Below are positions 1 to 4,593 of a stretch of DNA of 6,967 nucleotides, piece after piece; the stretch's first letter is position 1, and each line of letters opens with the position of its first letter. This stretch comes from Ruminococcus sp. UBA4350. Its GTDB lineage: Bacteria > Bacillota > Clostridia > Oscillospirales > Ruminococcaceae. The notes below the pieces were generated by a model. That model was given only the letters and a program-made list of their open reading frames with translations, was not told the origin of the DNA and searched no databases. The stretch spans positions 1-6,967 of the forward strand of contig DGSY01000091.1 in the NCBI GenBank assembly GCA_002394125.1, given 5' to 3'. The position numbers and the translations under genes are program-made.

Positions 1-583
1 TCATCTGGTCGCCGGTGTAAGCGTGAATGGTGCTCATGATACCGGACTGGATCGGAGCGTAGTCATTCAGAGCCTTTGCCATCGGAGCGAGGCAGTTGGT
101 GGTGCAGGATGCTGCGGAGATGATCTTGTCATCCTTGGTCAGAGTGCCCTCATTGACGGAGAAGACGATGGTCGGGAGATCGTTGCCTGCCGGAGCAGAG
201 ATAACGACCTTCTTTGCGCCTGCGTCGATGTGAGCCTGGGACTTCTCCTTGGAGCAGTAGAAACCGGTGCACTCGAGAACAACGTCAACACCGATCTCGC
301 CCCACGGCAGCTCAGCAGCATTTGCCTTTGCGTAGATCTTCAGGGTCTTGCCGTCAACAGTGATTGTGCCGGCCTCGTCGTCAGCGGAAACAGTGTGAAG
401 GTTCTCGCCGATGATGCCGCAGTAGCCCTTCTGAGCAGTGTCATACTTCAGCAGGTGTGCGAGCATGGACGGCTTGGTCAGATCGTTGATCGCGACGACC
501 TCGTAGCCCTTTGCACCGAACATCTGGCGGAATGCCAGACGGCCGATACGTCCGAAACCATTGATTGCAACTTTAACAGACAT
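1..583 (-). CDS. gap: Glyceraldehyde-3-phosphate dehydrogenase, NAD-type, N-terminal part (runs off left edge)
   Basis: This enzyme oxidises and phosphorylates glyceraldehyde 3-phosphate to 1,3-bisphosphoglycerate in the cytoplasm, using NAD, in central glycolysis. The 194 visible residues begin with the Rossmann dinucleotide motif INGFGRIGR (residues 7-15). They also contain ECTGF (104-108), the catalytic block ASCTTNC with nucleophile Cys160, and HAYT with the activating His187. Asp34 in the AINDL segment is the acidic residue that favours NAD over NADP in glycolytic GapA-type enzymes. A full protein is about 335 residues, so roughly 140 lie outside the window. The ATG at 581-583 is preceded by a textbook AGGAGGT (591-597 read on the minus strand) with 7-nt spacing, which fixes the start. 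It is transcribed divergently from the next gene. Family call is very secure; which paralogue it is cannot be told from the fragment. Confidence 0.98.
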   Translation of the reverse strand, partial: MSVKVAINGFGRIGRLAFRQMFGAKGYEVVAINDLTKPSMLAHLLKYDTAQKGYCGIIGENLHTVSADDEAGTITVDGKTLKIYAKANAAELPWGEIGVDVVLECTGFYCSKEKSQAHIDAGAKKVVISAPAGNDLPTIVFSVNEGTLTKDDKIISAASCTTNCLAPMAKALNDYAPIQSGIMSTIHAYTGDQM

Positions 584-613
584 TGGAATTACCTCCTAAA
601 TTTTGATACTTCT

Positions 614-642
614 ATTTTACACCATTTTGCCGGAAAATGCAA
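614..642 (-). promoter_or_regulatory. Promoter of gap
   Basis: On the minus strand there is a -35 TTGCAT (637-642) and a -10 TAAAAT (614-619) separated by exactly 17 bp. The predicted transcript would start near position 607, giving a short leader of about 24 nt ahead of the gap ATG. Both boxes match the sigma-A consensus imperfectly, but spacing and location are ideal. Confidence 0.7.
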
Positions 643-721
643 GCACTTTGACAAAAAAATCACTGAAAAACAATAAAAGCAGTCGTTTTTATTCAGATTC
701 AACAATGATACGGTGATGTTA

Positions 722-737
722 TTGTATACTTTTACAA
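722..737. promoter_or_regulatory. Inverted repeat in the divergent gap promoter region, possible operator
   Basis: TTGTA (722-726) and TACAA (733-737) form a perfect inverted repeat with a 6-bp centre. It lies upstream of both divergent promoters, 80 bp from the gap -35 and 15 bp from the -35 of the plus-strand gene. The outer TTGT...ACAA resembles the ends of Rex (NADH-sensing repressor) sites, but the overall length is 16 rather than 18 bp and the interior does not match. Short AT-rich arms can occur by chance. Confidence 0.25.
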
Positions 738-752
738 ATATTGGCAAATCAC

Positions 753-781
753 TCGAAATCCACGGATATTTCGTGTATAAT
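753..781 (+). promoter_or_regulatory. Promoter of the kinase-like gene at 832
   Basis: A perfect -10 TATAAT (776-781) sits 17 bp after a 4-of-6 match to the -35 box, TCGAAA (753-758). Predicted initiation is near 788, about 44 nt before the ATG at 832. The -10 is convincing and the -35 is weak. Confidence 0.65.
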
Positions 782-831
782 AGATAGAACAGAACGATCA
801 TGCAGTCACAGAGACCGAAGGAGGCAAAGCT

Positions 832-1662
832 ATGCGTAAAGTTGATCTTGCAGAAGCATTGCAGCGGCAGCTGAATGCGCGGGATGCAGCGGACAGCCTT
901 GTCGCAGCAGAGCTGATGCGTGCAGCCGACCTGCTGAATCAGACGCCGGATGCCTCCGGGCTGCCTGAAGACCCCGTGGCGCGGGAACTGTATGTCTCCC
1001 TGCACAGCTACAGAATGTATCTGCTCCGGCAGATCCGGTGCAGTCAGGAGCTTCTCTGGTATCAGACGGAGTCGGAGGGCTTTCTCCGCAGCCGGAATAC
1101 ATTTGCACTTGCGCCGGCGCTCCGCGAATTCTGCGCCGAGACGGAACTGCTGACCTCAGGCTATGCGGAGATGACAACTGATGATATACCGGAAACGCTC
1201 TGCGCCGCGATCCCGCCGCAGCGTCTGAGTTTTGTGCTGCTCTGCCTTCTGACGGAATCCCTTGCGCAGTCACCGGCATATAACGCGCTCCGCTTCACTG
1301 TGAAAGAGGAGAACGGACAGATCCGGATCACGATGTGCTTCAGCGAGGGAACGGCATCCGATAAAAAGACACTGCCGGAGCCTGTGTGGGAACCCTCGCA
1401 GGATGCCGGACTGCCTGCCTCGCCGGTGCAGATCATCCGCTGTTTTACAGAGACTTTCAATGTCCGGATGCTGCGGCAGGAAACCGACGAGCTGCATCTT
1501 TACAGCCTGACGATCCCTGCAGCCGAAAGGGTCGCGGGATCCGGCAGAGTCGAATCCGACAGAAAGCCGCTGCCGGAATGTCCGGTCTCGATCTATCATG
1601 CCATGCTCGAAGCCGTCATACCTGCGGAGGATATCCTGCTGTTCGATACCCGCAGACTGTGA
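832..1662 (+). CDS. Protein of unknown function resembling a degenerate histidine-kinase core
   Basis: The 276-aa product is soluble, with no membrane segment or signal peptide, and I do not recognise it as a named family. Its layout resembles a sensor-kinase transmitter. A helical N-terminus contains HSYRMYL (58-64), which has the H, R and L of the HExRxPL H-box but not its Glu or Pro. A later stretch, RLSFVLLCLLTES (131-143), reads like the N-box helix with Glu142 where the ATP-binding Asn would sit. A beta segment NGQIRITMCF (161-170) is followed by no DxGxG motif. A closing segment around 198-229 resembles the end of an HATPase fold. ATP-binding residues therefore look lost. No response regulator is adjacent. 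The start is supported by AAGGAGG (818-824), 7 nt before the ATG, and by the promoter at 753-781. That the ORF is a real gene is likely; the kinase-like reading is inference by eye. Confidence 0.85.
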   Translation: MRKVDLAEALQRQLNARDAADSLVAAELMRAADLLNQTPDASGLPEDPVARELYVSLHSYRMYLLRQIRCSQELLWYQTESEGFLRSRNTFALAPALREFCAETELLTSGYAEMTTDDIPETLCAAIPPQRLSFVLLCLLTESLAQSPAYNALRFTVKEENGQIRITMCFSEGTASDKKTLPEPVWEPSQDAGLPASPVQIIRCFTETFNVRMLRQETDELHLYSLTIPAAERVAGSGRVESDRKPLPECPVSIYHAMLEAVIPAEDILLFDTRRL

Positions 1663-1679
1663 GGTTTTCGGCAGTCTGC
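1652..1679 (+). other. Stem-loop spanning the stop codon of the 832-1662 gene
   Basis: GCAGACTG (1652-1659) and CAGTCTGC (1672-1679) are perfect 8-bp complements with a 12-nt loop that contains the TGA stop codon. No T-run follows, so it is not a standard intrinsic terminator. It may protect the mRNA 3' end or mark a factor-dependent end. No better terminator is visible before the next promoter. Confidence 0.4.
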
Positions 1680-1736
1680 ACAACTGTACTTCGACGGATT
1701 TGGACATTCCGTTCTTCATAAATTGTTCATTTTCTA

Positions 1737-1765
1737 TTGACATTTTGATAAAGATATGCTATACT
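1737..1765 (+). promoter_or_regulatory. Strong extended -10 promoter of the prepilin gene
   Basis: A perfect -35 TTGACA (1737-1742) and a -10 TATACT (1760-1765) are separated by 17 bp, and TGC directly before the -10 (1757-1759) supplies the extended -10 TGN motif. The expected start is near 1772. This is one of the strongest promoters in the window and gives the pilin gene its own transcription unit. Confidence 0.85.
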
Positions 1766-1771
1766 AATAAT

Positions 1772-1903
1772 GATATCGAACGCACTGCGGGAGTATTCTG
1801 TGCATTCTGCCGCAGGCTGTGCTGTACTGTGACGGTGGTATGGATCATACCATTTATAATATTATATAGTACGCGGATCCAAAGAACAAAGGGGGAACCC
1901 ACG
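1772..1903 (+). promoter_or_regulatory. Structured 5' leader of the prepilin gene
   Basis: If transcription starts near 1772, the mRNA has about 130 untranslated nt. Within it, CTGCGG (1785-1790) pairs with CCGCAG (1810-1815). TGGTATG (1836-1842) pairs with CATACCA (1846-1852) around a 3-nt loop. A 12-bp perfect palindrome of A and T, TATAATATTATA, lies at 1855-1866. The ribosome site AGGGGG (1890-1895) follows 8 nt before the ATG. I saw no consensus of a known riboswitch class; in particular the GCAAA-containing blocks of the c-di-GMP-I aptamer are absent. Structure is visible; regulatory function is inference. Confidence 0.4.
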
Positions 1904-2566
1904 ATGAAAATGCTGAAGAAGGATCGGAAGCAGCGTGTTTCCGGTTTTACATTGCTCGAGATGATGGTCGTTATTGCGATCATTTCTATTTTGGTCGCTG
2001 TGCTGGTGCCGACCGTCCGGAACTACCTGACGCGAAGCCGTCTGCATACCGCGAACAGCCAGGCGAAGGTTCTGTTCAATTCCATGCAGACGATCATGCA
2101 GGAATATGAATTCCGTGAGCGCGGCATGAAGGAGTCTGCGATTTACGGCGCTGCAAAGAGCGGCGATTTGCTCCTGTATGTTGTGAACGGCAATATCAAT
2201 AAGGATCAGTTCGGCAGCGGAAGCGTTGCTGCATCACTGGATGATGATATACTCGGCACGAATTTTGATTCGGCACCTGCGAGCTCGATCGGCGCCCGTA
2301 TCAGCCGCATCTATACGGACTATCTTACGACGACATGGTGCGTGAAGGTGAAGGATTATTCTGTGCAGGGCGTTCTCTGCGCGAGCTCGGCTAATACGCC
2401 TTATATCGGCGGCTATCCGCTTCAGCCGTCTGTCAGAGGCGCACAGTGCGCAGGCGTTTCTCTGGAGCGTTTAAGCAGCGTGACTGCGGCTGATCTCGAT
2501 ACCTACTGCACAGAGGCGTGGAAGCCCGCTCCGGCTCCTGTGGAGGAGACGCCTGCGGACAGCTGA
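1904..2566 (+). CDS. Type IV prepilin-like protein (N-terminal methylation motif)
   Basis: The 220-aa product carries a class III prepilin signal. A basic leader of 14 residues ends in Gly14, followed by FTLLEMMVVIAIISILVAV with Glu at +5 (Glu19), the residue used for methylation and assembly. A prepilin peptidase should cut between Gly14 and Phe15, leaving the hydrophobic helix (about 15-36) to anchor in the membrane and pack into a filament core. The rest is a globular domain with four cysteines (146, 159, 182, 202) that could form two disulfides outside the cell, and a Pro/Glu-rich tail. The ATG at 1904 was chosen because it follows a ribosome site and directly precedes the leader; the frame stays open far upstream but crosses the promoter. 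No peptidase, ATPase or other pilin gene is nearby, so it may be a major or minor pilin, or a pseudopilin, assembled by machinery encoded elsewhere. Confidence 0.9.
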   Translation: MKMLKKDRKQRVSGFTLLEMMVVIAIISILVAVLVPTVRNYLTRSRLHTANSQAKVLFNSMQTIMQEYEFRERGMKESAIYGAAKSGDLLLYVVNGNINKDQFGSGSVAASLDDDILGTNFDSAPASSIGARISRIYTDYLTTTWCVKVKDYSVQGVLCASSANTPYIGGYPLQPSVRGAQCAGVSLERLSSVTAADLDTYCTEAWKPAPAPVEETPADS

Positions 2567-2590
2567 TCCTGAAAAAAAGAAAAATGATGT

Positions 2591-2622
2591 CCCCGGCTGT
2601 GTGATGCGGCCGGGGTTTTTTT
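2591..2622 (+). terminator. Intrinsic terminator after the prepilin gene
   Basis: CCCCGGC (2591-2597) pairs with GCCGGGG (2609-2615) across an 11-nt loop and is followed directly by seven T (2616-2622). It lies 25 bp beyond the pilin stop codon. Confidence 0.93.
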
Positions 2623-2658
2623 GTGCATTCCCGCCGCACGGTCTGACAAAAACTGACA

Positions 2659-2664
2659 TATAAT
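2659..2664 (+). promoter_or_regulatory. Probable -10 box for mazF
   Basis: TATAAT (2659-2664) lies between the pilin terminator and mazF, where a promoter is expected. No good -35 box exists at 16-18 bp upstream, so the promoter would be weak or depend on an activator. Predicted initiation near 2671 leaves a leader of about 110 nt. Confidence 0.5.
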
Positions 2665-2689
2665 ATATCAGCAGAAATGATTATCTGCG

Positions 2690-2729
2690 CCGGAACAGGA
2701 CAAACTATGGTTGTTCCGGAAAGCGGAAC
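2690..2729 (+). promoter_or_regulatory. Overlapping, mutually exclusive inverted repeats in the mazF leader
   Basis: CCGGAACA (2690-2697) is a perfect 8-bp complement of TGTTCCGG (2712-2719). The core of the second copy, GTTCCG (2713-2718), is also a perfect complement of CGGAAC (2724-2729) with a 5-nt loop. The middle segment can pair with only one partner at a time, as in a two-state RNA switch. Equally, the three half-sites could be DNA operator halves. The repeats are plain in the sequence; their function is inference. Confidence 0.4.
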
Positions 2730-2770
2730 GCATCAAACAGCATTCGTTACATCGGCAGAATGCAAATGAA

Positions 2771-2776
2771 AGGAAG
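2771..2776 (+). promoter_or_regulatory. Ribosome binding site that sets the mazF start
   Basis: AGGAAG lies 7 nt before the ATG at 2784. Five in-frame ATG codons occur at 2760, 2766, 2778, 2784 and 2787. Only 2784 (7 nt) and 2787 (10 nt) have sensible spacing, and a start there gives MMTVKRGEIY, which aligns with the usual MIVKRGD start of the family. Confidence 0.65.
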
Positions 2777-2783
2777 AATGCAT

Positions 2784-3194
2784 ATGATGACAGTGAAACG
2801 CGGAGAGATATATTATGCGGATCTCAGTCCTGTGGTCGGATCGGAACAGGGCGGCATCCGGCCGGTGCTGATCGTGCAGAATGATGTCGGGAACCGGTAC
2901 AGTCCGACCGTGATCGCGGCGGCGATCACCAGCAGACGCGACAAGGCAAAGCTGCCGACGCATATCTCGCTGCCTGCGGCGGGCTGCGGCCTGACAAAGG
3001 ACAGCGTGATCCTGCTGGAGCAGATCCGGACGATCGACAAGCAGCGGCTGAAGGAATGTATGGGAGAGGTGCCGGCGGCGGTGCTGCGGGAGGTCGATGC
3101 AGCGCTGGAGATCAGCTTCGGCCTGATTCCACGGTCGGCAGTGCAGTCATCCGGTTCTCTTCGGGGATCGGCTGCGCGGACACTCCGCTCCTGA
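2784..3194 (+). CDS. mazF: MazF/NdoA-type mRNA-cleaving endoribonuclease, orphan toxin
   Basis: The 136-aa product matches the Bacillus NdoA/MazF (PemK) family almost motif for motif: KRGEIYYADLSPVVGSEQGG, RPVLIVQND, NRYSPTVIAAAIT, KAKLPTH, DSVILLEQIRTIDKQRL. Arg26 and Thr49 correspond to the NdoA catalytic pair Arg25 and Thr48, so it should be an active, ACA-type sequence-specific RNase that cuts mRNA and slows growth. Normal family members end near residue 116. This one continues for about 20 residues, rich in Ser, Arg and Ala, that match nothing I recognise. No antitoxin ORF of the usual 70-95 residues lies upstream or downstream, and it has its own transcription unit. The antitoxin may be encoded elsewhere. 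The family assignment is firm; target sequence and regulation are inference. Confidence 0.96.
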   Translation: MMTVKRGEIYYADLSPVVGSEQGGIRPVLIVQNDVGNRYSPTVIAAAITSRRDKAKLPTHISLPAAGCGLTKDSVILLEQIRTIDKQRLKECMGEVPAAVLREVDAALEISFGLIPRSAVQSSGSLRGSAARTLRS

Positions 3195-3234
3195 CGGATA
3201 AACCGGCAGCGCCGGCGGCAGTGCCGCAGCCTAT

Positions 3235-3283
3235 TCCTAAAGTTCTCCAAGAGCGAATGAAAGCAGAATGAGATTACCCCAGA
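3235..3283. repeat. 49-bp direct repeat, unit 1
   Basis: It matches 3309-3357 at 41 of 49 positions with no gap. The first 14 bases (TCCTAAAGTTCTCC) and the block CAGAATGAGATT are identical, and the differences cluster in the middle 15 bases. Unit starts are 74 bp apart. It forms part of the larger repeat element. Confidence 0.85.
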
Positions 3284-3284
3284 T

Positions 3285-3303
3285 CGGCGGGGAGCCCCCG
3301 CTG
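3285..3303. repeat. GC-rich hairpin between the two 49-bp repeats
   Basis: GCGGGG (3287-3292) pairs with CCCCGC (3296-3301) around a 3-nt loop, extended by one G-T and one C-G pair to 3285 and 3303. No T-run follows on either strand, so it is not an ordinary terminator, though it could slow polymerase behind mazF. Confidence 0.6.
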
Positions 3304-3308
3304 GCAAA

Positions 3309-3357
3309 TCCTAAAGTTCTCCGGATACGAACGGAAGCAGAATGAGATTTCCCCAGA
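3309..3357. repeat. 49-bp direct repeat, unit 2
   Basis: Second copy of the unit at 3235-3283, 41 of 49 identical, same orientation. Both copies open a short shared peptide on the minus strand (ISFCF..S..ENFR). The substitutions do not follow a synonymous pattern, so I read this as DNA or RNA repeat, not protein. Confidence 0.85.
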
Positions 3358-3458
3358 CCATAAAACAGGCACGATCAGTGCCGTAACAGCGACAACTCTG
3401 ATATGCTCCGCGAAACGGCGCCGAAGGATAACGGCTGTCGGCCCTGCCGACCGGCGAC

Positions 3459-3487
3459 TTGACAGGGGGGCGGAAAACGGGTATAAT
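3459..3487 (+). promoter_or_regulatory. Perfect-consensus promoter of the first cyclophilin gene
   Basis: TTGACA (3459-3464), a 17-bp spacer and TATAAT (3482-3487) match the sigma-A consensus at all 12 positions. The spacer is unusual in starting with six G. The -35 box abuts the end of repeat element copy B. Predicted start is near 3494. Confidence 0.92.
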
Positions 3488-3503
3488 AAAGAATAAGAAA
3501 AAA

Positions 3504-3540
3504 GGCGCTCCGCCGAATGCATTCCGCACCACGGAGCGCC
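3504..3540 (+). other. Leader hairpin upstream of the first cyclophilin gene
   Basis: GGCGCTCCG (3504-3512) and CGGAGCGCC (3532-3540) are perfect 9-bp complements with a 19-nt loop that contains the palindrome GAATGCATTC (3515-3524). It starts about 10 nt into the predicted transcript and ends 8 nt before the ribosome site. No T-run follows, so termination is unlikely. A 5'-end stabiliser or translational control element is plausible. Confidence 0.55.
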
Positions 3541-3564
3541 GGATATTTAAGGAGCACAAATCCT

Positions 3565-4359
3565 ATGAGAATCAAACCGCAGAAATCCGGCCTCGCAAAG
3601 GGTCTGACCATCGTGTTCACTGTCACGCTCATCAGCTCCTTCGGTCTGGCAGTCTGGTCGAATATGACAAGCGGATATACCGCTGTGCTGGAATATGACG
3701 ATATTGCGCTGATTCAGCTCGATGAACCGAGATCCGGCGATCCGCTCGCAGTCATGCACACGACCGCCGGCGATATGACCTATATCCTCTATCCGGAGCA
3801 GTGTCCGCAGACCGTCGCAAACTTCACAAAGCTTGCGGAGCAGGGCTATTATGACGGTACATATGTATTCCGCGTCGAGCCGGATGTCTTCTTTTCCGCC
3901 GGTGCCAAAACGCCGGAGGACAAAGTTCCGGCCGAGGGCAGCGGCGAAGCGCAGGAGCATATCCCGCAGGAGCTTTCCGCAAAGCTCTGGCCGCTGCGCG
4001 GCGCACTCTGCGCGCTGACGACCTCGGCGGAGGGCGGCTTCTGGAAAACGATCACCAAGACTCGCACTTATTATACCGGCAGCCGTTTTCTCGTCTGCAA
4101 TTCGATCGAGATGACGGACGAGATCTGCGAGGGACTCCGCTCCGGCGACAATGACGCGATGCTGAAGGTCGGCGAGGCGTTCATTGAAAAGGGCGGCATC
4201 CCGAATTATTCGCAGCAGATCACCGTTTTCGGCCAGCTTTACGAGGGCTTTGACATTCTGGATGCAGTCACCGGCACGGAGCTGACCGGCGAGGGCGAGA
4301 ACCGCCGCCCGAAGGAAGATATTCAGATCGAAAGCATTGAGATCACAAAAGTACCGTAA
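3565..4359 (+). CDS. Membrane-anchored cyclophilin-like protein with eroded active site
   Basis: The 264-aa product has a short basic N-terminus, one hydrophobic segment (about 10-31) acting as uncleaved anchor or signal, and a cyclophilin-type domain outside the membrane. Visible family marks are TVANFTKLAEQGYYDGTYVFRV (83-104), GALCALT (146-152), GSRFLV (172-177) and VFGQLYEGFDIL (221-232). The catalytic Arg of the FHR motif is kept (Arg103). The Gln of FMxQGG is Ser111, the Gln of SQF is Arg174, and the His before FG is Ile219. Prolyl isomerase activity is therefore doubtful and a binding or chaperone role is possible. The start at 3565 follows TAAGGAG (3548-3554) with 10-nt spacing and sits just before the basic N-terminus; an in-frame ATG at 3517 falls inside the leader hairpin and is rejected. 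It is a divergent relative of the next gene. Confidence 0.87.
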   Translation: MRIKPQKSGLAKGLTIVFTVTLISSFGLAVWSNMTSGYTAVLEYDDIALIQLDEPRSGDPLAVMHTTAGDMTYILYPEQCPQTVANFTKLAEQGYYDGTYVFRVEPDVFFSAGAKTPEDKVPAEGSGEAQEHIPQELSAKLWPLRGALCALTTSAEGGFWKTITKTRTYYTGSRFLVCNSIEMTDEICEGLRSGDNDAMLKVGEAFIEKGGIPNYSQQITVFGQLYEGFDILDAVTGTELTGEGENRRPKEDIQIESIEITKVP

Positions 4360-4382
4360 ATCGTTCAAATGATTCACTTTTT
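4359..4382 (+). terminator. Weak candidate terminator after the first cyclophilin gene
   Basis: AATCGT (4359-4364) can pair with ATGATT (4369-4374, one G-U pair) around a TCAA tetraloop, followed 3 nt later by five T (4378-4382). The stem is short and AT-rich, so termination would be partial. Confidence 0.35.
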
Positions 4383-4497
4383 ATGCAATTCGCCGAATAC
4401 GGACTATACATTTTGTAAAATTCTCAAAAAGCTTATAAATCCGTAATCGGAAATGAAGATTTTCTTGGAAAAAGATGACAGAATCGTAAAATATCGC

Positions 4498-4526
4498 TTT
4501 ACAAACAATGAAAAGTATGGTATAAT
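4498..4526 (+). promoter_or_regulatory. Promoter of the lipoprotein cyclophilin (and probably murA)
   Basis: -35 TTTACA (4498-4503), a 17-bp spacer and -10 TATAAT (4521-4526), with TGG just before the -10 giving the extended motif. Predicted start is near 4533, about 60 nt ahead of the ATG at 4594. Upstream bases 4383-4497 are AT-rich and hold no gene. Confidence 0.85.
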
Positions 4527-4593
4527 GATTCTACTAATGTGCGGGAGTATGAATTGCCTTTCCGGCCGCTTCCGCAGATCAAGGAGAAACCTG

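Larger units (their letters stand above)
3200..3458 (-). repeat. Dispersed structured repeat element, copy B (fills the mazF-cyclophilin gap)
   Basis: This stretch fills most of the 370 bp without genes between 3195 and 3564. Bases 3376-3455, read on the minus strand, align without gaps to 6888-6967 at about 62 of 80 identities by hand, and the inner 48 at 41 of 48. On the minus strand the element starts with a GC hairpin (3437-3451) and GCCG-CGGC (3420-3435). The conserved block and a GGCAC-GTGCC hairpin (3366-3380) come next. Two 49-bp direct repeats then flank a strong hairpin, and two GC triloop hairpins near 3203-3228 close it. The plus-strand edge AAACCGGC (3200-3207) equals the start of the other copy, consistent with inverted ends. 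It begins 6 bp after the mazF stop and ends at the -35 of the next promoter. It encodes no protein; a MITE or REP-like element is my best guess. Confidence 0.75.

Noticed and set aside
23..676. Plus-strand open frame opposite gap
   Set aside because: It is antisense to a clear GAPDH coding sequence with an ideal ribosome site; the plus frame runs on through the gap promoter.
1598..1903. In-frame upstream extension of the prepilin reading frame
   Set aside because: It overlaps the previous gene and crosses the strong promoter at 1737-1765, and the prepilin leader must begin just before the GFTLLE motif.
1772..1903. c-di-GMP riboswitch upstream of the prepilin
   Set aside because: The conserved GCAAA-containing blocks of the class I aptamer are not present, and the stems do not match its layout.
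2677..2769. A 30-codon ORF upstream of mazF whose stop overlaps an in-frame ATG of mazF, considered as an antitoxin remnant
   Set aside because: It has no ribosome binding site, is far too short for an antitoxin, has no recognisable DNA-binding motif, and its sequence is better explained by the inverted repeats it contains.
3285..3303. Intrinsic terminator for mazF
   Set aside because: The stem is strong, but neither strand has a T-run after it, so it was kept only as a hairpin of the repeat element.
3235..3357. CRISPR array
   Set aside because: There are only two units, they are too long and imperfect (41/49), the spacing holds a hairpin instead of a unique spacer, and no cas genes are present.
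3274..3632. Minus-strand reading frames through the repeat element, sharing a peptide like ISFCF..S..ENFR
   Set aside because: The shared peptide comes from the 49-bp direct repeats; differences between copies are not biased to synonymous sites, no ribosome site precedes them, and they overlap promoter and hairpin sequence.
3547..4377. Long open frame on the minus strand opposite the first cyclophilin gene (276 codons)
   Set aside because: The plus-strand frame has promoter, ribosome site, membrane segment and cyclophilin motifs; the opposite frame has none.
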